Below, one piece after another: positions 46,321 through 62,500 of a stretch of DNA of 64,000 bases (positions are counted from its first letter, which is position 1; the number at the start of each line of letters is the position of its first letter). Source of the stretch: Bimastos eiseni (lineage: Eukaryota > Annelida > Clitellata > Crassiclitellata > Lumbricidae). The position numbers and the translations under genes were made by a program. The stretch lies in assembly GCA_959347315.1 (NCBI GenBank), contig OY365807.1, positions 59,063,884 through 59,127,883 of the forward strand, in the 5' to 3' direction. The notes under the pieces were generated by a model that was not told the origin of the DNA, made no database searches, and saw only the letters and a program-made list of their open reading frames with translations.

Positions 46321-47963
46321 GTGGCATAGCGAAGTGGAGCAATTGCACCAGGGCACCAAGGCCGATGTGAAATTATTTTTTCTTATAATTTCAGTCAATG
46401 GTTAGATTCTCAAATTCTGAAATTCACCGCCTTATGTCGTTGGACGTACACGTCTGACGATCGCGTAATTGATTCGCGGTATTTACCACGCATCAGTTCG
46501 TCCAGTCCATACGTTGGCCTATAAAGAAACAACCTTCAATATTAGCATGCACACACGCTTTGGTGTTATTAAAATTTAGCCATTAAGTGAAAGCTAAAAA
46601 AAAACTGGTTGACATAATTCTACTTATTATGCATATCGTAAATACGTACTTCTTGCACAAATTTAGTCTAAATAGGACGTTACTCATATTCTAATCAGTT
46701 GCTCGGCTGCATAAAAATGCAGTAATTAGTTGTGTTCGTTGAAATGAACACATTTTGAGCACTTTTCTGTTCTTTGAGTAGATCCTTTTAGAAGATGTCT
46801 GACTTGTTCTGTTCATTGAGAAAACTAGTGTAGAAGAGTAGAACGCATTTTGCAATGACTTTCGAGAACTTCTTCATTCTGCAGATGTTTCTGAAGAGGT
46901 CCAGCTAGTTTGTCCTCACAAACACCGACGAATTCCAAGAGAAAGTGCAGAAACGCAGAATAACAGTTGTGTAGTTGTATCTTTTCTGTTACTTCTTCAT
47001 GAGGCACTGAGAATGGACTCATAGCTCAGTGGGAGTGCGTTTGAGCAAAGTTCGCTCCAAGGTGCCACAGAGGCAGCTACGCCACTGGATTATGGTGATA
47101 GTGGTAGTCATAGTTGTTGGCTTATGGTGATATTGGTTGCCACATTCTGGCACAAGCCACGTGCAGATTACAATCCAATACTTTGGGGCCCGATTCAGAA
47201 GTCTGGGTCAAGGCCAGGGCCACTGATGGTGAAAACCCTTGCGCAGCTACATGTAAGACCAGCTCCTTGACAATTTGTTCTTTTAACAAAAGGCTCACTC
47301 CAAATCTCGAACGTTCTTCGGCCACAATGATCACGTGACATGTTGCCTCCTCATTTCCCATTTGAAGTTGTTGATTGGTTTGTATAATGCTGAGTTTATG
47401 GATTTGAGTCTAGAGCCTACTTCGAGACGGTTACCAGGACTTGGTGCCACTTTATATGTAATATCAATAATAAATTATGATGATGTTGATTATAATGATG
47501 AGAACTTTCACGCTTGCTTTCGTAGAGTAATTTTTCTCGTTATCTCCCCTGGGACAACTCCTCGTATGCCGATGCCAAGAAAATGAGGCGGCAACCAGTC
47601 ACACGACCATATATATACAATTATTTTATAGGCTATCAATGTCTCTGCGTTGCCTCATCATTCATACGATAAGACAGAGGATAAAACCTCAGGTAATTTC
47701 ATTTATCGTCTCCTCCCTCTCTGCCACCCACTCTGAGCACTCACTCCTTCCCCCTATAAACCGAATAACCTAATACTAGGTTAATAGCCAGTGCTGGGAA
47801 TTAGGTCTACATGACTGCTCAAGCGACGCCAGCTCAGCGTTCATCTGCTGGCAGCGCTGTGTGCCTACGCCACGCACGGCTAACTTCATTTTCTTCTGAG
47901 CTTTGAGAGTTGGCGACGCCAGCCAAAGCGTAGGCAGACACTCAGCATTTAGTAGCAATAACA

Positions 47964-47967
<4 letters not shown>

Positions 47968-48038
<71 letters not shown>
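47968..48038. repeat. (AT)n microsatellite
   Basis: About 35 uninterrupted AT dinucleotides. Confidence 0.95.
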
Positions 48039-48041
<3 letters not shown>

Positions 48042-48600
48042 CTCAGTCACAAATCACGCGCTTTTATAATATATATACTATATAATATTGAAATACATAG
48101 TTTGTGCACAAATATATGAATATAAATGACAATATATATATATTTAATATATATATATATAATATCTAAATATAATGATTATATACGTATAATAATAGCA
48201 ATTATAATGCATAGATATTATATTCGACGTGTGTTGGTGTATAGTGAGATTAAATGTTGTAGGCCTATGAAGTGGTTTAATGCTATGAACTGTGGCTAAA
48301 CCTTCGATTATCTTTGAGAATATTCTTCTTGAGTTTCTTAGAAAGGGTTAATTCCCTTAGAGATGTTTGAAGTGAGTCCACCTGGTGATCGATGGTCGTG
48401 GACTCGGTTGCTCCGATGTGGCAGATGAACGAGCGAAGGAAGAGACATCTGCTACAGAAGCGGATATTCTGTTTCGATTCGATTTCAATTCTACTGCGAT
48501 GAAAAACAGTCATTTTTGGTTCGCATTATACGTTGATGTAACAGTTCTGACGGTAGTGGTGTTGGAGCTAGGTGGTGGAGGTGGTGGTGGTTATGATATA

Positions 48601-48840
48601 TGATGATGATGATATGACGATGACGATAATGATTGAGTGATTGATTGATTGCTTGATTGATGATGATGATGATGAGTAGGAGGAGCAGGAGGAGGAGGAG
48701 GAGGATGTTGATGTTGATGATGATGATGACGACGACGATGATGATGATGATGATGACAATGATGATGATGATGATGTTGTTGATGATGTTGATGATGACG
48801 ACGACGACGAGACGACGACGGCGATGATGATGATGATCAA
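48601..48840. repeat. GAT/GAC/GTT trinucleotide tract
   Basis: Mixed GATGAT, GACGAC, GTTGAT and GGAGGA repeats; the opposite strand gives a Ser-rich frame without other support. Confidence 0.9.
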
Positions 48841-48994
48841 GAGGAAGAAATAGGGCTGTTACTTTACGTCGTGTCTACGATCGTTATCACGTACAGGTAC
48901 TTCTTATGGCTTTACAAGTTCGGGATAAATATTACAAAAATGTATGGTCTATGTTCTGAAGGTAATTAATGGAAATCTAGAACAGGTGTTCCAA

Positions 48995-53626
<4,632 letters not shown>

Positions 53627-53631
53627 GAGTT

Positions 53632-53990
53632 TATCTATGTGGCACCGCTCTATTTACCTTCAGGAACTGTGTCGACATGTCGCTATACCAATGTCGGTCG
53701 AAGGTCTTCCCGATCTGCTACGTGGGGACACTTGAATGTCCCCTTCGCCCGACTTCTATGAAGCAGAACCAGGCCTTTGCAGTGGTAGCTCCAACCTCAT
53801 GGAATGGGTTACCCAAAGAGCTTCACCTTCTGCCCAAAACCTCATCTGCATAATGAATTCTGCATTTCTACACATTACTGAAAACTGCACTTTTTATCCG
53901 TAGTCGTACAAGGAGCATATCTGAGTAGATATCTTCAAAGCGCTATATTAAGATTCATTGATTGATTTTGATTGATTGATTAACGTGGTG
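53632..53990 (+). mobile_element. LINE 3' fragment directly after the protease stop
   Basis: Frames encode IYLQELCRHVAIPM, LLRGDT and, after a shift, QNQAFAVVAPTSWNGLP, matching LINE C-terminal blocks; then AAAGCGCTATATTAAG and (ATTG)n. The similarity starts within about 10-20 bp of the protease TAG, so the LINE forms the protease 3' UTR. Confidence 0.7.
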
Positions 53991-54555
53991 TAACTAAGCA
54001 CACATAGGCTAAATGGTATAGCGACTTTTCTAATTATTCTCGAAGAACTCGTGGCGGGTCTAGATGATGGGGTCGTGAAGAACAGATTCTGAGAAAATGG
54101 TGTTGTCGTTGAATACGTCATCCGAGATATAGGTTGCCTTTCTATTGACGTCAACCAATACCCACAGAACTCAAGATTATCCGCTCCTATCTTAATCCCT
54201 TAGAAACAGTTTGTCTGCCTCTGTCTATATGCCTCTGTCTGCGTGTATGTGTTTGTTTGTCTGTCTCTTTTGCCTGTATCTGTCCGTATGTCTGTCTGTT
54301 CCATTAGTTATAACAGAGAGTTAAATCAAGACCACTGTGGAGAAGAGCACAAATAGCTGACCTCTTCCTTATATAGTAGGCCAACGTGATATGGCGACTT
54401 CAATGACTCAACACAACGCGTTATAATTAGCATAAATGTAATTTAAAAGCAAACATTTGAACCATTTAAATGAATAAGTTACAGATAGAACAAATCGGTA
54501 ATAAAAAAAATGACTTCTGCACATTTCTCAAACTTTTCAAAGGTAGGCTAACAAA

Positions 54556-54775
54556 TAAGGCTGTCAAAAAATGTCGAAATCACGAACCGGGTACCCGTCG
54601 ATCCGCGCGGTTATTTTTTGCCCGAGCAGTCAGCCAATATGACCAACGGAATATTTCTGGCATATGTCCAGGTAAAATCGCGGATTTTATCAAGAATTTC
54701 TGGTACCCGAAAACCGATTTCATTACCCGGGTAGTCAGCCTCGGTCGGGTACCCGGGTACCTCTTGACAGCCTTA
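54556..54775. mobile_element. hAT-like MITE with 8-bp target duplication
   Basis: 220 bp, ends TAAGGCTGTCAAAA and TCTTGACAGCCTTA (inverted match). The flanks CTAACAAA (54548-54555) and CTAACGAA (54776-54783) form an 8-bp duplication with one mismatch. The interior is rich in GGGTACCCG palindromes. Any open frame inside is incidental. Confidence 0.8.
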
Positions 54776-57700
54776 CTAACGAATATGGTAAAAAAAGTTT
54801 AATTTGATAACACACATCATATAATATCATAACGTTTAGAACGCACTATTTCTTAGTTCAAGGTTGGCATAACAATTATAAATATCTGCAGAATCATAAG
54901 AAGTAAGAACTCTTTTAAAATATGGCAAATAAAAAGTTAATAATCGTTGCAATGTTGGCACCGGAAACTCCGACAATTTCTACACAGCAATATTAAGATA
55001 TTCGATGTCATAGCGCCTTTTGCGAAATACGAAGAAGTCAAAGGAATGACTCATTAGGCTACTAAATGTTCGTCAGCTATTTTTCTTCATCATGTTATGA
55101 AGAAAAATGACGACTCATTCACAACAATAATAATGACTATGCTTAATTATAAAAAATCTATTTGTAATTTCAAATATAAATTTATATAGCGTCACTCGCG
55201 GAAAAAGTAATAGGCAAAGCTTGAGGTTTTAGTTCACATTCATTTCGTTTTGTATTGGAAAAGAAGCCAGTCAATAAGGCAACGTTATTGGCGTTCATAA
55301 AACAATAGCGTATTGACGAATAAATACAACGATTATTAAGCGGTCATCCGTTTACTATGTAAGCAGAAATCAGGAAAATTGGTACCCTCTATACCTCCAT
55401 GAACGCATGTGTTGGCTAATTTTTTACACCCGCTTGACACACCCCAGCAGCCAGGTATAACTAGCACGCAAGTGACACATATATTGATGGCCTATCCCCC
55501 AATCCTACTTCTCCTGTGAAGGATATTTCCAAAGTGTATAGGTCTACTGGTCTTTTAGCCTATCACAAGTCAGCTTACGTGTTTAACAGCAATAGAACAA
55601 CAGTTAATCAGAATCGTCATCGCTAATAGTTGATAGTGAGCGTTTCTCAAACTTATAGTTATGTCATGATTAGATTTTGATTAAAAGTGAAACAGTCTCT
55701 GTGATATAAAGACTGTTTCTCTTGTATTATATCACAGAAAAACCTAAGACAGGATTATACTCCCAGTACGTATCTGACAAGTTCAGGGTCTTATTTGTAG
55801 GACAGCAGAAGAATTTAATTATAATCGATGCTTTCCTGCCTCTTTTACATATGTTTGTACATATACATTAGTCCTACCAGAAGACTACCGCACGCAAGCA
55901 CTTCGGTTAACCTCTGCAATCTATGCATAAATAGGCTATATCAAATGGAAGACCCCCTAATCATGACGACTTTGATCAAGGGGAAGATAATGTGATGACT
56001 GTGCAGAGAATTCGTTAACAACCGTCCAATTAAGATAATGTTCACTTAACTATTGCACGTTCGCCAATGACTAAAAATCGGAGTCATCATCTTTCTGAGC
56101 CGCCTTGCAACCTGATAACATAACATAAATTAACATAACGTAAGTTAACTAAACAGAAATTAACATATCATAAATAAACACAGCATAAATTAACATAGCA
56201 TCAATAAACACAGTCGAGTTGAACAAAATAATCTTCAAATATCGAAGAAGAATGAAGCACAAAGCAAAACTTAAAACAATTGCAAACAATTACATTTCAA
56301 TCAAGTTTTAATTGGGCCAACTAATACCAAATGAACATTAACACCAATGGTCAATATTATACCAAACACATAATAAATCTAAAATTAATTTTGGATAGCG
56401 TAAACAATCCGTCAGCCTATATTATGCGTTTTCATGGCACCCTCGATTATAGCACTTAATAAAATGCATTATATAATGTTAGCGTCTTCTTAAAGACCTT
56501 GAAATGGGTGTTGGATAAATAATACATTACGCACACAATAATATATGGACTACTAACTATTGCTACTAACTGTTTTCCTCTTGTTCTAGATCGCAGACTT
56601 CTATCAGGCAGCGCTGATTGCGCTGTGTCTTCTCTGTTGCTCAATCTCTGCCATTGGAATGAGCTTCCTGTGGCTCCTCTATTGAGGTTTTAAAAAAGTT
56701 AAAAATGAGAAACCTCAAAAGTTAGGTTTTTAGGTTTCACCTTTTCCAATTGGACTAATAACTGTGTTTGTTTGTGTGATATATCTGCAGTGCACACAGC
56801 AATAAAAATGTGGCAGAGAGACCAAAGGAAGGATCGTGGGATGTTCACCATGCACTAAGTTCGGGGTAGTAATTTTGTGTCCGGTGTGCGACTAAGCGTA
56901 CGTTAAGAACCTAAAGAAACTAGAAACCTAAAGTATCTATAAGCTTAAGAAATTACTATTATACAGACCTAGGTTTTCCATCCTGATCGGCGTATACAAG
57001 GCTACCCCATATTCTGTTGCAAAGGTGCGTTCTCGACTGAATATGGAAACTTCAATGAGCTATTATAAACTCCAACCTAACAAAAAGTAAGTCCATTGAA
57101 ACGGAAGAAATAAATATTTGGTCATCTATGAACCTGAAAACGTCGACAGAATCATATCCAGGTCATTCGCCGGACTTACTATGAGCCGAGGCTTTCCAAT
57201 CCAGGGCGGAGCCACTCTCGGAACCAACTGAATTCATTGAACCTAAAAAATCCACAACAATCGCCTTTAGCTACCTCGGCTGCGCACAGCGTACGTCTCT
57301 TGCAACTGTGCGAAAGATAGCATTCGGACCGTGATTCGCATCCCGATGCTGCCTTATCTAAGAGATTTATATCTCATGGTTAGTACGGTCCTTGCATGCA
57401 GATCCTAATGGCGTGGCGTCCATTCAAAAGGGCGAGAGGTGGTGAAGGATCTCACCACATCAAAGCCTCTATGCAAATTATTGAGCAAGGTAGAGGCCGT
57501 ATACGGGCGATATAGAAAAACTCGACACATTTGAATAAAAAAATTGTGAGGCACTTTTCCCAATCTACAGGAGAGGCCTATAGTCTGATTTAGGTGCTGG
57601 ACTATCAACCGATGCTGGATTATTTAAGAAATACATCAGACATCATGTTTCAGCAGCTTATAAAGGCCATGCAAAGGAGTTTATAGGCTGCTGGAGTCGT

Positions 57701-58012
57701 GGGTTCAATTCCCCATTGGGGAGAGAGAAGTTTAGAAACGTCTGCCAGAAGTTACTAATGCCAACAGGCCATAATCGATGCAATACTTGGGAAAAGTGGA
57801 AAACTACTTTGAGGAATCATCCAGAATTAAAAAAAAGAGTGTTTCGAACTGTAACGAGTCTACCATACAATTGACTCGTAAGGTTGACTAATGCCGAATC
57901 TGACATAGCAATCGTTCCCAACACCTGATTTCATCTATAACTGGATACTCTCACTACTATCAAATCGTTCCCATAGCACAAAGTCCATGGGTGTTGTCTC
58001 TGTCCTCTATTT

Positions 58013-58136
58013 GCAGGGATCATTGACGGTTCTGGTCTCGGCCCACCCAACTTTGTTGTCGTCATCTCTGGCCTGAAACTTCTCAACAGCGCCAATAAGC
58101 TGCTGAAGTATGCGGATGATTGCAATGTCCTCATGA
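58013..58136 (+). pseudogene. LINE reverse-transcriptase fragment (YADD box)
   Basis: The frame from 58013 reads IIDGSGLGPPNF, VVVISGL and LLKYADDCNVLM: the conserved QGSGLGP..F..yIsdL..KYADD block of non-LTR reverse transcriptases. It is cut off at an (AT)n tract and lacks the rest of the enzyme. Confidence 0.75.
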
Positions 58137-58172
<36 letters not shown>

Positions 58173-58497
58173 CCGCTTTATGTGGACGCGTGTGATACAG
58201 CAACTCTGACGCACAAGTGTTACAGCTCTGCCTACAGAACAATCGAGCTAAGCGTACTAATCGAGCAATCGCGATTAATCGATTAGTAATCGAGTTTTAT
58301 TTTGACCCTCGATTAATCGATTAGTAAAACTAGATTAATTTGCCCAAGCCTAATCAGCGCCCAAACCCCCATTGACTTTTCATACTGCTCGGCCGCATAT
58401 AGGCATTCGGTATATGAGTTCATGGCACAGGCGCCGTATGCGACATCTTAATTGTTGACTAAAAATAATCATAATTGAATATTCATGAACAACGGCA

Positions 58498-58680
58498 ATC
58501 AAATCCGTCCACAACAACTGATTATTTTGAACTATAATTATCCCATTTTATTTTATACATTAATTGACGCCCACTGGTTCAATTAATTAATCTACATACA
58601 ATAATGAATAATCAACTAGATTAATCTATTACTTATCTATCGTAAAGTTTAATTTTCATTGATTATCATACATTGTCATA
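58498..58680 (+). repeat. Dispersed repeat, copy 2 (partner at 36226-36420)
   Basis: Same orientation and order of motifs as copy 1, with small indels. It ends within the ERICH3-like 3' end, overlapping the possible stop codon at 58666. Confidence 0.7.
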
Positions 58681-58763
58681 TAACATCATATTCACATAGC
58701 AAATATTATTGAAATATATAATGAAGAATGTAAGTGTTGCTATGGGAATATCGTTACACGAAC

Positions 58764-59534
58764 CTTTTCCAACAATCTGGGATTCTTTGGATGTTTCCTT
58801 ATGTGGACGATTCACGACGTCAATGTCACTGCTTGACGATGACGTATCACTCCTGGCTGTCTCCTCGCCCTTTCTTCTGTCACTCTCGCTGTCACTGCCT
58901 GATTTCTTCCCGTCTCTTTCTCTCTCACTCTCCCTACCAGTCCTTGGTGTATCCTTAACCTCCTTTCTCTCGCTCTCACTCCCTGATTCTTTCTCCTCTC
59001 GTTCCCTGCCACTCTTCTCCACCTTCTTCTCCTCTTCTCTACCTGTGCTTGATAGCAACAGCGCTGTTACACGTCCCCTCTCAATCCTACCCTCTTCAAG
59101 TTCGCCATGGCTACCGTTGTTTCCATGGCTACCACGCCCACTTCCCGATACAACCACAATATTCTCTTCATCTTTAAGAGAATCCCGTCGATCACCATGG
59201 AAACCATCTGTAGCAACCACCCTCTCTTTTGGTTCATCCGTTGCTATGGGTCTGTCTGGAAACATCTTTGGTAAAGACAACTGTGCAGCAGCATCTCTTG
59301 CAGACCCCTTTCCACCGGAAACACACTCTCCATTGCTTGCCCCTCCTTCTCCTCCTTCAGTTCGTCCTCTCTCTGTTCCAATGACTTTAACCTCTGCTTG
59401 ACCTGTTGCCTCGTCTTCGTCATCAGACGATCCGATTGGCTGCTGCCGAGTCAGCTGACGCCGGTTGCTAAGGCCAACGCCATCTTTCTCTGGTGTTGAG
59501 GAGTGGACGTCAGCCACTGTGTTGAGGATGAGAC
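58764..59534 (-). CDS. ERICH3: ERICH3-like Ser/Glu/Arg-rich exon
   Basis: The acceptor TTCTTATTAG is followed by GLILNTVADVHSSTPEKDGV, completing the Gly codon opened at 60645. The exon contains SSDDEDEATGQ, LSLPKMFPDRP (echoing VYPKMF of the previous exon) and dense Arg/Glu/Ser blocks, ending SQIVGKG. The GTTCGT donor at 58763 is of a type used elsewhere in this window; alternatively the frame reads on to a stop at 58666 and this is the terminal exon. Confidence 0.65.
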
Positions 59535-62500
59535 CTAATAAGAAAGATGTAAAAGTGAGTGAATGTCATCATGTGCAGGTAGATAAGGGATTTAACAGTG
59601 GTGCAAAGATTATTTAGACATGGAGATGATGGAGAATAAGTGATTTAACCCTGGTGGAAAAGTAGTGTATTGGCCAGGTGAATGAGTGATTTAGACCTTT
59701 CAAATAAAGAGAATTAAGTCCGGTGAATAATTGACTTATTAGACCTGACGAATAAGTGAATTAGATCTCGTGAATAAGAGACTTAGATCTGTCAAATAAG
59801 TGAGTTAGGCTTGGTGAATAAGTGACTGACCTGGCGAGTAAGTGATTTAGACCTAGTGAATAATTGACTGACCTGGCGAGTTTGTGATTCAGGTATCGCG
59901 TCAATTGATCCCCGTCAATTGATCCCCACGTCAATTGATCCCCTGCCTATTAGTCCTAAATGAATCTCTAGGCTGCGCGTCACAGACTTGTAGCTGAGAC
60001 CGTTAGTAAACAAAAGATTGATTTTAGAGATTTGGAAAATAACAAAGCAATACCCAGGGTTCACGTCACTCGTCTAGGCTTCATGTCACTCGTGTCACTC
60101 GTCCAGGACGGACAATATATTTCTACACGGAGTTGTCAGTATGGACCATCAGGCAACGAAACGATATCGCTTGCTTGAGGCTCGTGTCAACCGCGCTGTA
60201 AACGCTTGCGGCCGGTCAGAGATCCGGTTCTCTTATTTCTCCGAGCAATGGCTCATTAATCCCATGCATAGACACATATGCGTAGGACTTTATGCTCTTA
60301 AAGTAATCATATTATGACTCTCAATAACGCTTTTGTAATCTATTACCATTTTAACATTTCTGGCTCTATTACATCGTTCTTTTAATAAATGGAGTAGACC
60401 GCAAACTGGCGGGGGATCAAAAAACGTAGAACTGTGAATTAGACCTGGCAAATGAATGATTGAGACCTGGTGGATAAATGGATCTTCAGCTCTTGAAAAA
60501 ACTCTCTATCCCACTTCTATCTTACTCTAAAATCTGTCTTCTTTATCCGAGGTTGGACTGGGAGCGCCTCTGAGTAGATTTCTTGTAAAAGCGCTATATC
60601 AGGCTGTATTGATTGAATAATTGATTGATTGATTGATAACAGACCTGGTTTCGATGCCTTTGTCTTCTGCTCTTTAGATGATCTGATGTTTTCATTCTTT
60701 ACATCGTCGTCATCATCATCATCATCATCTGATGACGACGATGATGATGACGACGATGATGATGAACTGCTGAACATCTTTGGATACACAATCTCATCTC
60801 CTCGCTCACCAATCTTCCCTCCTCCGCTACTTTTTACACCTGGAAGCGCAGTAACCATCATCTCTTTCACCAGTTCAGAGTCCCTCTGTTTACCACCTCG
60901 TTTTATCCCTGGAAGGGAGGTCACTACCATCTCTTCCACCAGTTCAGAGTCCCTCTGCTTACCACCTCGTTTTACCCCTGGAAGGGCATTTGCCACCATC
61001 TCCTCAACCAGTCCAGATTTCTCTCTACCACTTCTATTTACGCCTGGAAGAGCAGTCACTACCATCTTTTCCACCAGTTCCGATTGCTGATCTGCATCTC
61101 TTCCTTTAACACCTGGAAGGGCAGTTGCAACCATCTGTAGCACAGGTTCGTTTACCCTCTCTGGCTCATCAATTGGGGCTTTGTCATCATAATCAGAAGC
61201 CTGTTTGGGCTTTCTCTGTCGTTTCCTCTTTGCCACTTTGCCTCTCCGGTCATTACCATGATCATTCCTATGGTCATTCTCACTGTCATTCCTATGGTCA
61301 TTCTTATGGTCATTCTTATGGCCATTCCCTTGGTCATTCCCTTTGTCATTCCCTTGGTAACTTCTCCGGTCATTCCTCTGTTTCTCTTCCTCTATTTTGA
61401 TATCGGTCTCACTGCTATAACTCCTGGTCCGATATCCCTTGATTTCATTCCACCTTCTTTCTCTCTTCTGATCCTGTTCCAACTTCTTCTCCATCTTCTC
61501 ATCTTGCTTATGTATCTTTCCTTCGACGCCATCTTCTTTCTCTTTCTTTCTCCGATCTTGATTCTTTTTCAGTTTCTTTTCTTCTTCTTTCTCCTTCTTT
61601 CTATGATGTCCAGATATCTTCGTTGTTCTCTCATCCTCATCTACCTTATCTTTCTTCCTCTCTCCTCTCTGATTCTTCTTATCCTCCTTCCCATTCCTCT
61701 TCTCCTCCTCCTCTACATCCTCTTTCTTTCCGTCCAATTTCTCCTTCCTCCTTCGATCCTCCAAATCCTCTATCCGTTCCTTTCTTCCTCTTCCTTCCTT
61801 TCCATGGTTTCCTTCTTTTCCATTCATCTTTTCCTTGCTGGCCAATTGACACCTATTCCACAGAAAAAGATAGAAACAATAAAAAAGAAATAAATCTTCA
61901 TTTGGTTGAAATAAATGAAGAAACTGTTCCATACTGGTTAATATTAACTAGAAGCAGCGTCGTATTTGCCACTACGCCAACAAGGCCCCGGCCTAGAGGC
62001 GGTGCATTTCAATGGGCGGCAAAAGATTGATTTTAAATTTCATTAGATAGGCAAAAGGTAAATGATAGCAAGCCAGTTTAATCATCGTGTTATGCTGTTA
62101 GTAACGTTTAAACTTTAAACTAATACACTCACCAAGTTAATATAGGGTGACACAAAAGTTCGTCCACCGTTTTCAAAATGCGTTTTCTCAAGAAGGACTT
62201 CGCATTTATTTCTGATATTTTGTCAGTGCATGCACAAGCCAAATGAAAGATATTGGTACAAATTTGTCCTTGATCTGGTCAGTGGTTGTCATTATATATT
62301 AAAACACTGAAGAGGACCAGTTTCCCGGAAAAAAACTGCCATGCGATACAGTTTGTTAATCATATTATCACTGTAAACAAAATATCGTGCTTAGCAGACC
62401 ATAAAACAATAGTGTTACATAATAGGTCTTACTGACGCAAGCTATTAGCGTACAGTATTTTCGTTCTGCTTAAGGACAACACCGACTCTCTCTCTATATA

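Larger units (their letters stand above)
46321..48994. other. Intergenic region USO1-protease
   Basis: No gene is supported. Contents: a tRNA-like segment near 46830-47060 (ATAGCTCAGTGGGAGTGCG), a long (AT)n tract 47968-48038 with AT-rich continuation to 48220, and a GATGAT/GACGAC trinucleotide tract 48601-48840. Confidence 0.55.
53991..58660. other. Intergenic region protease to ERICH3-like gene
   Basis: No gene is supported. It holds a hAT-like MITE (54548-54783), a 12-bp-arm hairpin (55695-55738), a tRNA-like B box near 57700 (GTGGGTTCAATTCCCC), a repeat shared with 34851-34912 (57845-57908), a reverse-transcriptase fragment (58013-58136) and an ATTAATCGATTAG-rich MITE fragment (58240-58340). 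Confidence 0.55.

Noticed and set aside
47122..47361. 79-codon minus-strand frame (AQGFSPSVALALTQ..)
   Set aside because: No recognised domain, no splice context and flanked by repeat-like sequence; may be part of a dispersed element.
58709..59401. 230-codon Leu/Ser/Pro frame on the plus strand
   Set aside because: Antisense shadow of the Arg/Glu/Ser-rich ERICH3-like exon.
61258..61893. 211-codon hydrophobic frame on the plus strand
   Set aside because: Antisense of the Lys/Glu-rich exon; AAG/GAA codons read backwards as Leu/Phe.
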